Program-made: the position numbers and the translations under genes
The notes under the pieces: generated by a model
Database searches by the model: none
What the model was told of the DNA's origin: nothing
Seen by the model: only the letters and a program-made list of their open reading frames with translations
Shown: in pieces, positions 38,396 through 48,164 of the stretch
Numbering within the stretch: position 1 is the stretch's first letter
Layout of the letters: each line of letters begins with the position of its first letter
Assembly (NCBI GenBank): GCA_036971715.1
Contig: JAVHJL010000009.1
Span: forward strand, 124,001-188,000
DNA length: 64,000 nucleotides
Direction: 5' to 3'
Source: Arthrobotrys musiformis
Lineage: Eukaryota > Ascomycota > Orbiliomycetes > Orbiliales > Orbiliaceae

Positions 38396-38616
38396 GTAAT
38401 AGCTCTCTATTCACATCACATCCACAGCTGCATCCGCACAGCAACCAACCACCAACCAACCCTACAAACAAGCCAGGCAGCCTGAGTCAAGGCAGGAAAA
38501 GATCATTCACCATTCGTCCCTTCCACCCACTTCTCCGCCGGCTGCAGGTGGCCAGCCATCATCACCACCTTCCCAAGCTTCCTCTTCAACCCTTCAACAA
38601 ATTCAAATTCTCCACC

Positions 38617-40204
38617 ATGACCATGGAAACCGCCCCACCAACAAATACAGACCCGGGTACCAACCCTGTCCCCGTCGAGCAGGAGGCTCCGGCTCCGGCT
38701 CCAAAACGTCTCAAGCTGCATGGCAGGGCTTTCTATGAAAGCATTGGCTCCCCGAAACGCATTGTCGCCCCCATGGTCGACGCTAGTGAATTGGTACTTA
38801 CTCCACATTATATTATGTTATACTACCTATAATTGACCTTTCTTCCTTCTTTCCTTTTACTTGTTTCCACAGGCATGGCGAATCCTCTCCCGTAAATATA
38901 ATGCCGATGCTGCATACTCGCCCATGTTTCATGCCCGACTATTCGCAGAAACAGAATACTATAGACGTCAATCCCTTCGTTATGCCCCAACTTCCGACAC
39001 CGAGCCTGCCCTTTCCTACGATGGAGACCAAAAATCCGACAGACCCTTCCTGATCCAGTTCTGTGCCAACGATCCCCAGCACCTCCTGGCAGCTGCAAAA
39101 ATCGCCCAGCATCATTGCGACGCTGTCGACTTAAACTTAGGTTGTCCTCAAGGTATCGCTCGGAAAGGTCACTATGGCGCCTTTTTGCAGGAACAACCCG
39201 ATCTCATCTATAAACTCATAAATACCCTCCACAAGGAACTCGATATTCCCGTGACTGCCAAAATACGCATCTTGGATACAAAGGAAACGACTTTGGCGTA
39301 TGCTAAGATGGTTCTCGATGCCGGTGCCAGCATCCTAACGGTTCATGGCAGACGAAGAGACCAAAAAAGCCACAATACCGGATTGGCTGATTGGAGTTAT
39401 ATTCGCTACCTGCGAGACAATCTTCCACCGGAGACCGTTATATTCGCGAACGGGAATATTCTTTATAATGCAGATGTTGAATCTTGTTTGGAAGTAACAG
39501 GTGCCGATGGTGTCATGTGCGCTGAGACAAACCTTTACAACCCTGCCGTCTTTATGCCTCCAACCGCTAGCTTTGAAGAAAGGTTTCCAAGGGTGGATGT
39601 AATGGTCCGACAATATCTCCAGATCGTCCGGGATTTAACCTTCGGGGAAGGTAATCCAGTCGTCGAACTTTCCAAAGAACAGACCCGGGAACATGCATCC
39701 TTGACATGCATAAAATCCCATCTCTTCAGGCTCCTGCATGCTGTTTTTACTCGAAAGGAAAACCACTACATCCGTAACTCTTTGGCCAAGGCATCCGGGC
39801 AGAGGTTCGACGAAATTCTCAAGCTAGCTGATGAGCTGGAGAAAGTGGTCGATGAGCAGCTAAAGCTCACACCCGAGACACCGGAGCAATGGGATGAGAT
39901 CATGAAAGAAGCGGGTGGTCCTGGCGCGGATGCAAAGATCCTGCGGATACCATGGTGGAGATGTCAGCCCTACGTCAGGCCGACCCCGCAACAGGCGTAC
40001 GAGAACGGCGCCATGCAGAAATCAAAGAAGGAGCGCAATGCGGCATCCAAAGAGTCCAAGCGTGAGCTTGATCCCGAATCTGCCACCTCCAATTCGACGG
40101 AGGAAGCCCCAGCCAAACGGCAGAAGGTGGACGAACTACCACAACCGGAGCAGGTCAAAGCAAATGACCAGCCGGACTCACTCGACCCCAAACTGTCGAG
40201 CTAG
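38617..40204 (+). CDS. DUS1: tRNA-dihydrouridine(16/17) synthase, Dus1 type
   Basis: Two exons: 38617-38793 and 38873-40204 (502 residues; intron 79 nt, joining ASEL to AWRILSRKY in phase). The TIM-barrel FMN enzyme is clear: RIVAPMVDASELAWR at the start, PFLIQFCANDPQHLLAAAK, the catalytic Cys in DAVDLNLGCPQGIARKGHYG (~150), VTAKIRI, ILTVHGRRRDQK, VIFANGNI and GADGVMCAETNLYNPAVF. The last ~110 residues are the usual helical tRNA-binding region followed by a charged low-complexity tail (KKERNAASKESKRE). The enzyme reduces U16/U17 in the tRNA D-loop using NADPH. I chose the ATG at 38617 because the longer frame upstream begins with GTG; a second in-frame ATG follows two codons later. The N-terminal ~40 residues are Pro/Thr-rich. 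Confidence 0.93.
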
Positions 40205-40445
40205 AGTTTGATATCTTCTAGACTACCATATTTTTCATCAGCTCTAGACCTTTAGACCGTCCAAAATTTTCGGTACGCCATTATATAAACTAGCGATAGA
40301 TAGATAGCTATAGCATTTTTCGTCTCTGTAAAATATACAACCTGTACAACACATTATTATGTTATTTTATGTTATTCATGATATACTTGATTCTTAGACA
40401 GGACACTCGAGACAGTTCGAAGACTATCGGATGGTTGAATGAATC

Positions 40446-41180
40446 TTAACGAGGCAACTCGTCTCCAATGCTGATGCATAGTGATCCTTGAGGATACCGG
40501 ATTCTTATCCAGGGTATATCATGTCGAAGTAGCCAAACTGTGTAGTCCGCCGGTAAACTCTCTTCTATTTGAACGTGGGACATCCACCTCTGGGGAACGT
40601 TGAATGACAACTGATTAAACAAAAGTCCCAGTAACCACTTTCTTTCCGCTAGATTCAGCATCCCCAAGCCCTCTCTTGTCCGCCTAGAAGACCTTCTAGC
40701 ATCACCGTGGAGTCTGACATTGCTACATGCGTTCTTGAGTCCATTCCAAGCCAGTGTCGCGGAGAGTCGAGAATATCTCTGCCACCTAGCTCCACTTCTG
40801 CCAAACCTCGAAAGGTAGGAGTCTCCGAGAGACGCTTCGAATACGTCGAGATTATCGGCAGATACAACCCAGTACCGGCTAGCCGGCGGATGGTGTGGTG
40901 ATGGCTGTGTCGAGTATCCGTTTATATGGCAGTATGGCCAAAGACGCAGGATTTTGGAGCGAGCGAATTCGAGGACCAGGTGTGGTCGGATTGGCCATAC
41001 GGTAGGAACATATCTCGGTGCGGTGGGTTTTATGATATTGGTATCGGTGGGGTTATTAACGCTTCTTGTAATGGTTTCTTCTGTTTCATCCTTTACTTCG
41101 TCTTCTCCGTCTAGTTGTCTCGTCTGAGAATTTATGGTAGGAGGAGGATGGTTATAGTTAGAGCCCGAAGATTCCATCAT
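40446..41180 (-). CDS. Hypothetical protein, 244 residues, single exon
   Basis: Intronless frame from MMESSGSNYNHPPP to GSLCISIGDELPR. The frame is open upstream to 41414, but no ATG there looks better than the pair at 41180/41177. Residues 1-60 are acidic and disordered (DGEDEVKDETEETI). The rest looks folded and is rich in Trp, Arg and Leu: YVPTVWPIRPHLVLEFARSK, LRLWPYCHINGY, ASRYWVVSADNLDVFEASL, RWQRYSRLSATLAWNG, LNLAERKWLLGLLF, VWLLRHDIPWIRIRYP. I recognise no domain, membrane segment or signal peptide. It ends 241 bases from the DUS1 stop, convergent, and is divergent from the Cys/His-rich gene. Amino-acid composition and length favour a real gene. Confidence 0.6.
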   Translation of the reverse strand: MMESSGSNYNHPPPTINSQTRQLDGEDEVKDETEETITRSVNNPTDTNIIKPTAPRYVPTVWPIRPHLVLEFARSKILRLWPYCHINGYSTQPSPHHPPASRYWVVSADNLDVFEASLGDSYLSRFGRSGARWQRYSRLSATLAWNGLKNACSNVRLHGDARRSSRRTREGLGMLNLAERKWLLGLLFNQLSFNVPQRWMSHVQIEESLPADYTVWLLRHDIPWIRIRYPQGSLCISIGDELPR

Positions 41181-41451
41181 AGAAGTTATATATATGCTCT
41201 TGGGACTTAGGAATTGAGATACTGTTGATGGATGATATGATATGAAGATTAAATAATGTGTGTTTGAGGCCAGTGGTAGGGCGTTTGGTCGGTTGGCATC
41301 AAATCCAATACTCTCAGCACCGATTCCAGCTACTTTTAGCACCTTCCATATTCCACCATCCACCATCAACCCTTCTGTTAGTGTAATCCAACAGCACCCC
41401 CAGCCAGTTCCCAACTACTGTCATCACCATCATTACCATCACCATCATCAC

Positions 41452-41486
<35 letters not shown>

Positions 41487-41604
41487 AGGTAAGCTGTCAC
41501 GACCCTCGTCAGGCCATCTTCTAGAAGCATCTCAGGTAACACGGCATTGGCGAGTCTAGTACTAGTACGCCACGCACCCAGGCCGTAGCTGGGAAAACGC
41601 AAGA
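41181..41604. promoter_or_regulatory. Divergent promoter with CAT microsatellite
   Basis: 424 bases between two unassigned divergent genes. Most of its centre is a CAT/CAC array, listed separately. Both promoters must share this short space. Confidence 0.5.
41421..41487. repeat. (CAT)n microsatellite, interrupted
   Basis: About 67 bases of CAT units with a few CAC and TAC variants, becoming perfect over the last ~12 units. It begins 184 bases upstream of the ATG of the Cys/His-rich gene. It makes spurious polyhistidine and polyaspartate frames on the two strands. Confidence 0.95.
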
Positions 41605-42452
41605 ATGTGCTTTCGTATCACCTTCGAAAAGGACAAGAAGAAAACCTTCACCTTCAAGGACGAGAAAGAGAAGAAACCAAAGCTAGTTGCTCATGAGTTC
41701 CCAAGCAAGCTGGAGCTTACTGATGTCTATGTGAGTTTGCCCTAAGAGAGTTCTTTCCAATCTGATGACCTTCTCTGCCGCCAAAAAAGGCCCTTTGGGC
41801 AATCCAAAGCCTCTATCAACTAGCCATAAGCGATCTGGAATACCAGGATTAGTGTTAACCGTTATTAACATTGACGTGTACTGTGTAGTATGACAGCAAG
41901 ACTGGGATATACTACTCCAAACATGGTACCCCAGACGGAATGACGCTTCGAGCTTTGACACAGGCCCCTATCGTTGAAGATTCCACCGTCCATGAAAAAT
42001 GCAAGGACGAGAAAAAGAAAAAGAAGAAAGGCCATTCACATTGCCAAATCAAGTGCTATCATTCGGACATGAAGCCACCATCCCCAGCCAAATGCTGCAA
42101 TCACAAATCAGGGCACAAGCCACCACCCCCGGCTGAATGCTGCAACCACAAATCAGAGCACAAGCATGGGTGCAATAGAAACCCAAGCCCAGCTCCAAAA
42201 CGGCGTCAATTCCTGCTCCTCGAGCCGGTTAAAAAGCCTGATCCTGTCGTTGACTATTTTGCACCCCGTGAGTTCACCCAGGTCAACATGAGGTCGATGG
42301 CTAAGCCTCCCGGTCGAGGATATGAGACCAAGGAACTTGCAATCCAGGCTGCGTACGAACAAGGCCTTGTTATAAACGACCCAAGACAAACTGTCCAAAT
42401 GATGCCGGGAACCGCTGGCGGATTCTTCGTCGTCGGCGTCACCGACCCATGA
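41605..42452 (+). CDS. Lysine-rich protein with Cys-Cys-Asn-His repeats
   Basis: Two exons: 41605-41730 and 41889-42452 (229 residues; 158-nt intron with GTGAGT donor and CTGTGTAG acceptor, phase 0, restoring TDVY-YDSKTGIYY). Residues 1-42 are lysine-rich (EKDKKKTFTFKDEKEKKPK). After a KCKDEKKKKKKGHSHCQIKCYHSD stretch, interrupted here only by description, come two near-identical units around KCCNHKSGHKPPPP and ECCNHKSEHKHGCN, suggesting soft-metal binding. The C-terminal half (VVDYFAPREFTQVNMRSM, then GYETKELAIQAAYEQGL) is unlike a repeat and may fold. No signal peptide or membrane segment is visible. I know no named family with this layout. It could be a cytosolic metal-binding protein, but this rests only on Cys/His content. 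Confidence 0.65.
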
Positions 42453-43328
42453 AGATAACCAACCGTTCCTCTATTGTTCTTTGCTTGGTCCTTTTGGGGA
42501 CTGCCAGTGGTGGAATATGGTTACACGAGTGGCAGCTTTCGCCTCTTTTTCTTTTCATTTATCTCTCTTTCTCTCCTCTAATTTGTCAAGGCCCTGACTA
42601 CTTGAATACTTTTGCTTTAATTCGAAATATTTCAAGTAGCCCTTTGGGTCGAAAAAACAAACTTGACATTTCTCTAATCATAGATCCTCCTCTTCTACTG
42701 TTTTCTTCTCTTCACTTCCTTTATTGATCGTTAGATACTGCTATCTTCTTCTTTTTTATTTTTAATCTCCGCAGTAAACTTCTTTAATATCCATAATTAC
42801 TTCTTTAATATCTATAACTGACTGCACCCCATGGCCCTCTCAAAGCATGGAATAGTACTGTTCGCCCCTATAGTGAATATCAGGATACCAAACGGCTCGA
42901 CGCTAGAATAAAATGCTTCGATATGTTTCGATACCTAGGAAAATGTAGGGTATGTGTTCTTGCCCCGTTTTGTATCCAGCTGATACGTGAGCTCCTACAG
43001 GCTTGGTAATGGCCCTATTGGCTTCGATGCTCTGGAGTGCTCCTACTCGTAGTGGTATTAGAACGGCTCAATAGGATATTGAGCTACTTATATCGTATGA
43101 AGTGGGTTCAATATACGAATTGTCAGTCATGTCAACGATTAACCTTACGTATCAACGATATGCCACTTCTTTCTCAGTATCACCAACAACCTCATATGGC
43201 TGGGTCCAGCACTCTCAAATTCAACCTCACCTCCATTCTATGCTTCCACAGCCCATCACCACAACCCCGAGACATAAGGAATAACCCTCTTTAGAAGCTA
43301 CTCCATTCCATCACACCTCATCACAGTC
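42453..43328. promoter_or_regulatory. Intergenic, promoter of the 399-residue orphan
   Basis: 876 bases between tandem plus-strand genes, with CT-rich stretches (TTTCTCTCTTTCTCTCC near 42560) and a direct repeat of CTTCTTTAATATC (42780 and 42801). The open frames at 42.45-42.73 and 43.04-43.29 kb have no recognisable features. Confidence 0.5.
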
Positions 43329-44528
43329 ATGGCCCGCAAAAAAGAGTGGAAATTCAAGATCGTGCCACATGGCGACGAAAACTACATCCACATGGAAGGA
43401 GCACAAGAATGGCGAGACTCATTCTTCGGCGGCTCCAAATTCAAAACCCTCCAGGAAAACAAAATCAAAGATATCTCCAACATTCCCGAGGACGATCTAC
43501 GATTCCCCATCCGACAGGATAGCAAACGGACCCAACTCCCCGGCACCGAAACACGGGATTGGTACGACTTCCACTCCCCGACGGGTGCGGTTTTGTTCCC
43601 GTACGACTTTACGACGATTTCGACCCCGCTGTCTAATTCTACGAGTGGTTTGCATATGCCGCAATTGAAACGGCTTCTCAGCGAGAAGAAGAGAGGCATG
43701 TTGAATGGCATTTCTACGTCGAACTACCGCCGAATCCAAGACCTCAAGCGTGGCGATCGAGTCGTTCTTCCGAACGATTCTCAGATCCACACTCTAAACA
43801 AGGGCATCATCCCAAAGGGGGTTTTAATCATCGCTCGTATCGGTACCCAGGAAATCACGGGGTACGCCGCCCTCCAGGTGCGAACCTACATCGATCTCAA
43901 ACTCTACGAATTCATCCTCCCGCATCACATCCGCTCCCTCCATCTCGTCGAAACCGAAACCAGCTTGATGGCAAAACAACCCCCCAGCGTCCTCTTACCT
44001 GGCTACTTCACCCTCCGACACGCCTACCTCATCAAAGTCGAGCGCGATGAGGAAGAAGGAAAGGAAGGCTGGGTACCGGCGAATAAGGGTGTAAAATCAA
44101 AACTGCCGCTCTTCCGCTTCGAACTTGCGTTTGTTGCTGAGAACGGTACGGCTAATATACAGAAATTCATCTGTTCGGAAACTCTTCACGAGTCCGTCGA
44201 TCGCCTTAGCGTTTCGTGGGATGTGGGGCTCCCTACTCGCGTAACGAATTTCGCACAGTCGAATAGATGGGTCGTATGGTTGCTGAAGTATATTCCGTCA
44301 ACGCTGTCGACGCAAGCGAAGCAGACGGAGAGCAGGTGGATCGAAGCCGAGACGTATCAGGTGCTCGGATGGAGTACTTCGGGGGTTTTGGCGACGGGGT
44401 CTGATAGCCTCGGTGCTATTCAGACGTCCGAGCTAACGGCTGGGACGAAGATGTATGAAGACGATTTGTACAGGGTACTTTCTGAGCAGGTCGAGTTCAA
44501 ACCGGTGGATCCCTCAAAGGCTCCATAG
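43329..44528 (+). CDS. Hypothetical protein, 399 residues, single exon
   Basis: Intronless frame from MARKKEWKFKIVPHGDE to VDPSKAP. It is GC-richer and shows C-ending codon preference compared with its surroundings, consistent with a well-expressed gene. Notable segments are a lysine/arginine-rich start, TGAVLFPYDFTTIS, IIPKGVLIIARIGTQEITGYAALQ, KLYEFILPHHIRSLHLVE, LFRFELAFVAENGTANIQKF and RWVVWLLKYIPS. It appears globular, of mixed alpha/beta composition, without signal peptide, membrane helix or a motif I recognise. A lysine-rich loop and the basic N-terminus are the only hints. It is flanked by other unassigned genes. A real gene seems very likely; its function is not known to me. Confidence 0.75.
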   Translation: MARKKEWKFKIVPHGDENYIHMEGAQEWRDSFFGGSKFKTLQENKIKDISNIPEDDLRFPIRQDSKRTQLPGTETRDWYDFHSPTGAVLFPYDFTTISTPLSNSTSGLHMPQLKRLLSEKKRGMLNGISTSNYRRIQDLKRGDRVVLPNDSQIHTLNKGIIPKGVLIIARIGTQEITGYAALQVRTYIDLKLYEFILPHHIRSLHLVETETSLMAKQPPSVLLPGYFTLRHAYLIKVERDEEEGKEGWVPANKGVKSKLPLFRFELAFVAENGTANIQKFICSETLHESVDRLSVSWDVGLPTRVTNFAQSNRWVVWLLKYIPSTLSTQAKQTESRWIEAETYQVLGWSTSGVLATGSDSLGAIQTSELTAGTKMYEDDLYRVLSEQVEFKPVDPSKAP

Positions 44529-45398
44529 GAGTCTGCGGCACCTCCCTGGTTTATTTTCCATTGTCTTTAATTCCTGTCATCATATTTTGTACCATTACTT
44601 TATCCTAGTCTAGTTCTGAGACTTTATCCTACCAGAGCTAAAATAACATTACATATTTTTTTGATACTGTGTTGGTTTTTGTGGTATTTTCTCCATGTCC
44701 GTTTTGGGTTATTCGCCCAATATAGTAGTGTGCATGGCATCCAGAGCTAGTTTTTTGTTCACGTGGCAAGCGCAAGCTGAGGTTGAACACGTTTTCTTTT
44801 GGTAGGATTTTATGTTACAACAGTTCTTCTTTGTTTGTCTTTGAGAATTTTTGTGTTAGGGAAGGTATTTGCGGCTGTTCGTAGTAGGGAGAGAGGCGGT
44901 GAAGGACAGTTATGTTGGGAAAAGCCGTGGTTCAATATTGGGGGAGTGGGTATAAAGAAAAGTGTAGTACAGTGCGACGATCGTCCTCAAAGAGAGTAGA
45001 AAAAGAAAAGAAGGAAGAAAGAAGAAGAAAAAGAAAAGGGGGGGTGGAGGTGGTAGGAACCTCAGGGGCGGGCGGGGAGCAATCGAGATATCGAAGAGAG
45101 AAAGGGAAGCATGGGGTGTGAAGAGGAGGCTCCCTGATGGTAATGATAAACCAAAAAATGTTGAAAATGGGACAGGATTTTTAGGAAAGATAGGAAAAGA
45201 GGGGGGGCAAGGAACGAAAAGCATGGTGATGATGATGGGCCTGGCAAGAATTGCTTTTGGGGTGATGTTGGCAGGAATCTGTCCACGGGTTTGGGGCATT
45301 CAAGACTTGGGTTATCGAGGCTGGGTGCTGGTAGGTCAATCGAAGGGCGTCATCTCTAGTCTCCATAGAATTGGAAAGCTAGAGCTAAATTAGCTCAG
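44529..45398. other. Intergenic between convergent orphan genes
   Basis: 870 bases; T-rich after the upstream stop, then a purine-rich block (AAAAAGAAAAGAAGGAAGAAAG at about 45000-45040) that gives antisense Pro/Phe-rich spurious frames. A short stretch at 45390 (TTAGCTCAGCTACGCGG) resembles a tRNA D-arm but lacks the rest of a tRNA. Confidence 0.55.
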
Positions 45399-46693
45399 CT
45401 ACGCGGTGTAACTCCAGAGGTCGTCAGGGTCACCGAGTTCCAAAAGTTTCACTCGGATGAAAACACTGCTGGCCTCCTCAAGCAGTTCTTCTTTCGTGGG
45501 GATGTGATTTTTTGGGACCTCATGGGGTATTGTAGAGGATTTATCGGTTGAAGTGGAGAGTCCCTCGGTAGAGGAACCACCGGGAATATCCCCGGGAACC
45601 TCGCTGCGGTTGGCAGCGGGTCCTTGTTCTAGTCCTGGTTCCGGCGAGGTCTGTGTGGCGCGATCCTCACGCTTGGAGGGGGGGTTGGTTCTAGGATAAC
45701 TAGCGAAACGTGAAGTGGTCAACGTTGCCGTCGACTTCATAGCGGTTGAGTTTCCGGCAATCCGGGAAAGGGGAACGCTGATGTCTGAGAACCCTTCCCA
45801 CCAGAATCTTAGCCAGTCATTGTGAATGCAGATTCTCTTCGGGAGAGACGTCTTCCACTTCTCTGCCCAATTTGCATTATCGGCATTCTGCAAGGGGCGG
45901 AACTCGAATGTCACAAAGCTGGATGCTACGGCAGGGCCTAAGCTTGGAACATCAATCCAACCTGGTGGGAATCCACCATTGTACCACCAGTTTTCGATAC
46001 GCAACAAACGCTGCCCTTGGCCAATTGCACTGCGGGTTTCTTGTCTGATAGCGGAGATATTCTGAATCCCAGGGGTGGTAAAAGTAAGTTAAAAGATACG
46101 GGTGGCGCATCTAGGGTTAAGGGGATCAAACATACATGGCGCCTTGCGACAAGCATAAAGCCACTTTTAGAAGCGGTGGCACCCGCGAGTATGACACCCC
46201 CCTTAATTTCTAGCCCATAAGAACACTACATGTCGTAACACGTTGTTAGATGCGATTGAGTATCCACGAAGTACTCGGACGAGTATTTACGTACCAGGGT
46301 TGTTCCGGGGCAGCCGCGGGCGTTCTCTAAGAAGTGCGAACTATAGTGCATATCTGCTGGGCGATCGGAAGCCTTGTGAATTTGATCGTTGAACCCATCC
46401 GTTGGCCAAAATATCTTGAAGGATGAGGGGAATTTGTCCGTGCCAGATCTACAGCCAAGTTAGCAACTGTTCGGCGATAAATGTTGAAGCAAATGCCCCC
46501 AGTACCAAGCTGAAGCCCGAGGAATTGATCCTGAGGGATGTTTAGACGATGACCTAAAATGAAATAGGCCTAAGGGTTAGACATACAGCTTCAGCTTGAC
46601 ACAGGCTTGTGGGAGGTTTGCTTCGACTCCATCGATCCTGACCGCGACCCTGTAGAAGTAAATGCGTCTAGGGTCTTCCTTTTCCGTAATCAT
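45399..46693 (-). CDS. Hypothetical multi-exon protein
   Basis: My model has five exons: 46693-46587, 46530-46506, 46414-46295, 46225-46136 and 46061-45399 (334 residues). The last three are well supported: PTDGFNDQIHKASDRPADMH through NARGCPGTTL, CSYGLEIKGGVILAGATASK, and NISAIRQETRSAIGQG leading to IENWWYNGGFPPGWID and WLRFWWEGFSD. Exon 1 (MITEKEDPRRIYFYRVAVRI) is likely. The link between exon 1 and exon 3 is doubtful: it needs a 25-nt microexon, and alternative acceptors (46448) would add SGTDKFPSSFK. The C-terminal ~100 residues are disordered. Tryptophan-rich motifs suggest a folded, perhaps lectin- or lipocalin-like core, but no family is recognised. Confidence 0.55.
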
Positions 46694-48164
46694 TGTGATG
46701 AGATGAGGGATTGTTGAGGGGTTTGTCGCGGGTTTGAGGCTATGGATTGAAGGAATTTGTGATGAAGCAGCCTTTGGAATGAACAATGTTTGTTTGTGGG
46801 GGGGAGGAAGTGATAGAGCCCTGGTTGGTGATGAGAGAATGAGATGAGCTGAGTATTCTGTGTTGAGGAGTTGGAGGTTTTTATAGAGGAACGTCTCGGA
46901 TTGTTGGAGAGTGAGGTTGTATACAATAATAACGTGGTATGATTATAACTGTATGCTGCAGGGCAACCAGCTGAGATGAAGCGTCCCAAACTCGGCATTT
47001 CCCCCGAGGAAAGTCAGAGCCTCCAATGTCGGTCGGTGCATGTAGACAGCTTTCCTGCACTAACACCACCATCTCCAACCCGGGAATACTGTGTCGTACT
47101 CTTTGGCAATCATGGCACCGGAGAGATGGGTGTATATGCCTGGGTACTTGATGCGTCGATGTGCTGCTCTCGCTGAACAGGCCTATCGGTTGAGAAAACT
47201 GAAGAGCCCGTAGTAATTATATCTATAGCTTATATGATTCTTGCCAGTTTAAGCAAGCAATAGCATATCTTGAAATCCTCTCCACTACAATATTCTATGT
47301 ACTTAAGGATATATTTGGAGAGGATTCATGAGTTCCTCCAATTGCCTCGTGGAAACCGAAGGAAGTGTTGTGTGTGGTATTTCTCTTGCTTGTGCTGCAG
47401 CTGCGGGCGACTCAGACTTCGAAGCCCCTGGCCATCACACCGCATTGCATACGGCCATGTCAGACAGGACAGGAGGGCAATACTCCATCGGCGTTCGCGG
47501 GATCGATATCCCATGGCTCGCCAGGGACTCTTCCATGCCGTCCGTCGTCTCCACCTCAGGTAACCGACATTGTCCCGGCGTCATCATGTTCTCTTTCATT
47601 TAGATCAGCACTGCGGTTAAAAGGCTCCCCGCTTGGCGTTGATTTAGCCACCAACTTCATCAATCCGGTTTTCGAGCTTGGTGTTCTCCTCTTTTGCATA
47701 TACATTATAAAAGGTACCAATTGGTGGAGAAGCAAATAAATTATTCGATGATAGTCGATGCTTACTTTTTCTTCCAACGTCCTTGGTTTTCCTCCAAGAG
47801 AAGCTTAACTAGTACTGATCTTTCGTCATATGTCATAGGGTCTTCTGAATTCTGTGGCGCCCATACGTCAATTAAGTGTTTATCTAGGTTTTGCGCATTT
47901 CGCAACTGCAGTCATCGTATCGCAAAACATTTAAATATCGGTGTGTGCAACCAGTGCAGGGTAGCTACCGGCTACCTAACCACATGCCTTAAACGACCCA
48001 TTCGCCTTCCCCAACCTCCTAGCGTAGCTCCGGGGTTGTAATTGGAAAAAAAGAATCACAAATTCGAATTCAAAGTCTCCGTGGTTGCTCCTGGCCTATC
48101 TTTCGATTGGCAAATCTTGGTTACAATTGCGGCATTCTAGATCTAAAACCACCATCTCCAAAAA
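46694..48164. promoter_or_regulatory. Divergent promoter region, 1.5 kb
   Basis: Between the unassigned spliced gene (-) and the MFS permease (+). A 91-codon frame at 47328-47603 (MSSSNCLVETEG...) has Ala-rich and Gly-rich sequence but overlaps equally long frames and has no splice or domain support. No RNA gene was recognised. Confidence 0.5.

Larger units (their letters stand above)
36009..38616. promoter_or_regulatory. Divergent promoter region, 2.6 kb
   Basis: Between the PHD gene (-) and DUS1 (+). Long poly(A) tracts lie about 240 and 222 bases from the two start codons. A purine-rich plus strand spans about 37.37-37.85 kb. TACATACATACATC repeats occur near 38067. The open frames here are low-complexity and present in several frames; none has a domain. 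Confidence 0.55.

Noticed and set aside
45385..45440. D-arm-like TTAGCTCAGCTACGCGG
   Set aside because: No matching anticodon arm, T-arm or acceptor stem at the right spacing.
47328..47603. 91-codon plus-strand frame between the orphan block and the MFS gene
   Set aside because: Several overlapping frames of similar length occur here; no conserved motif or intron logic.
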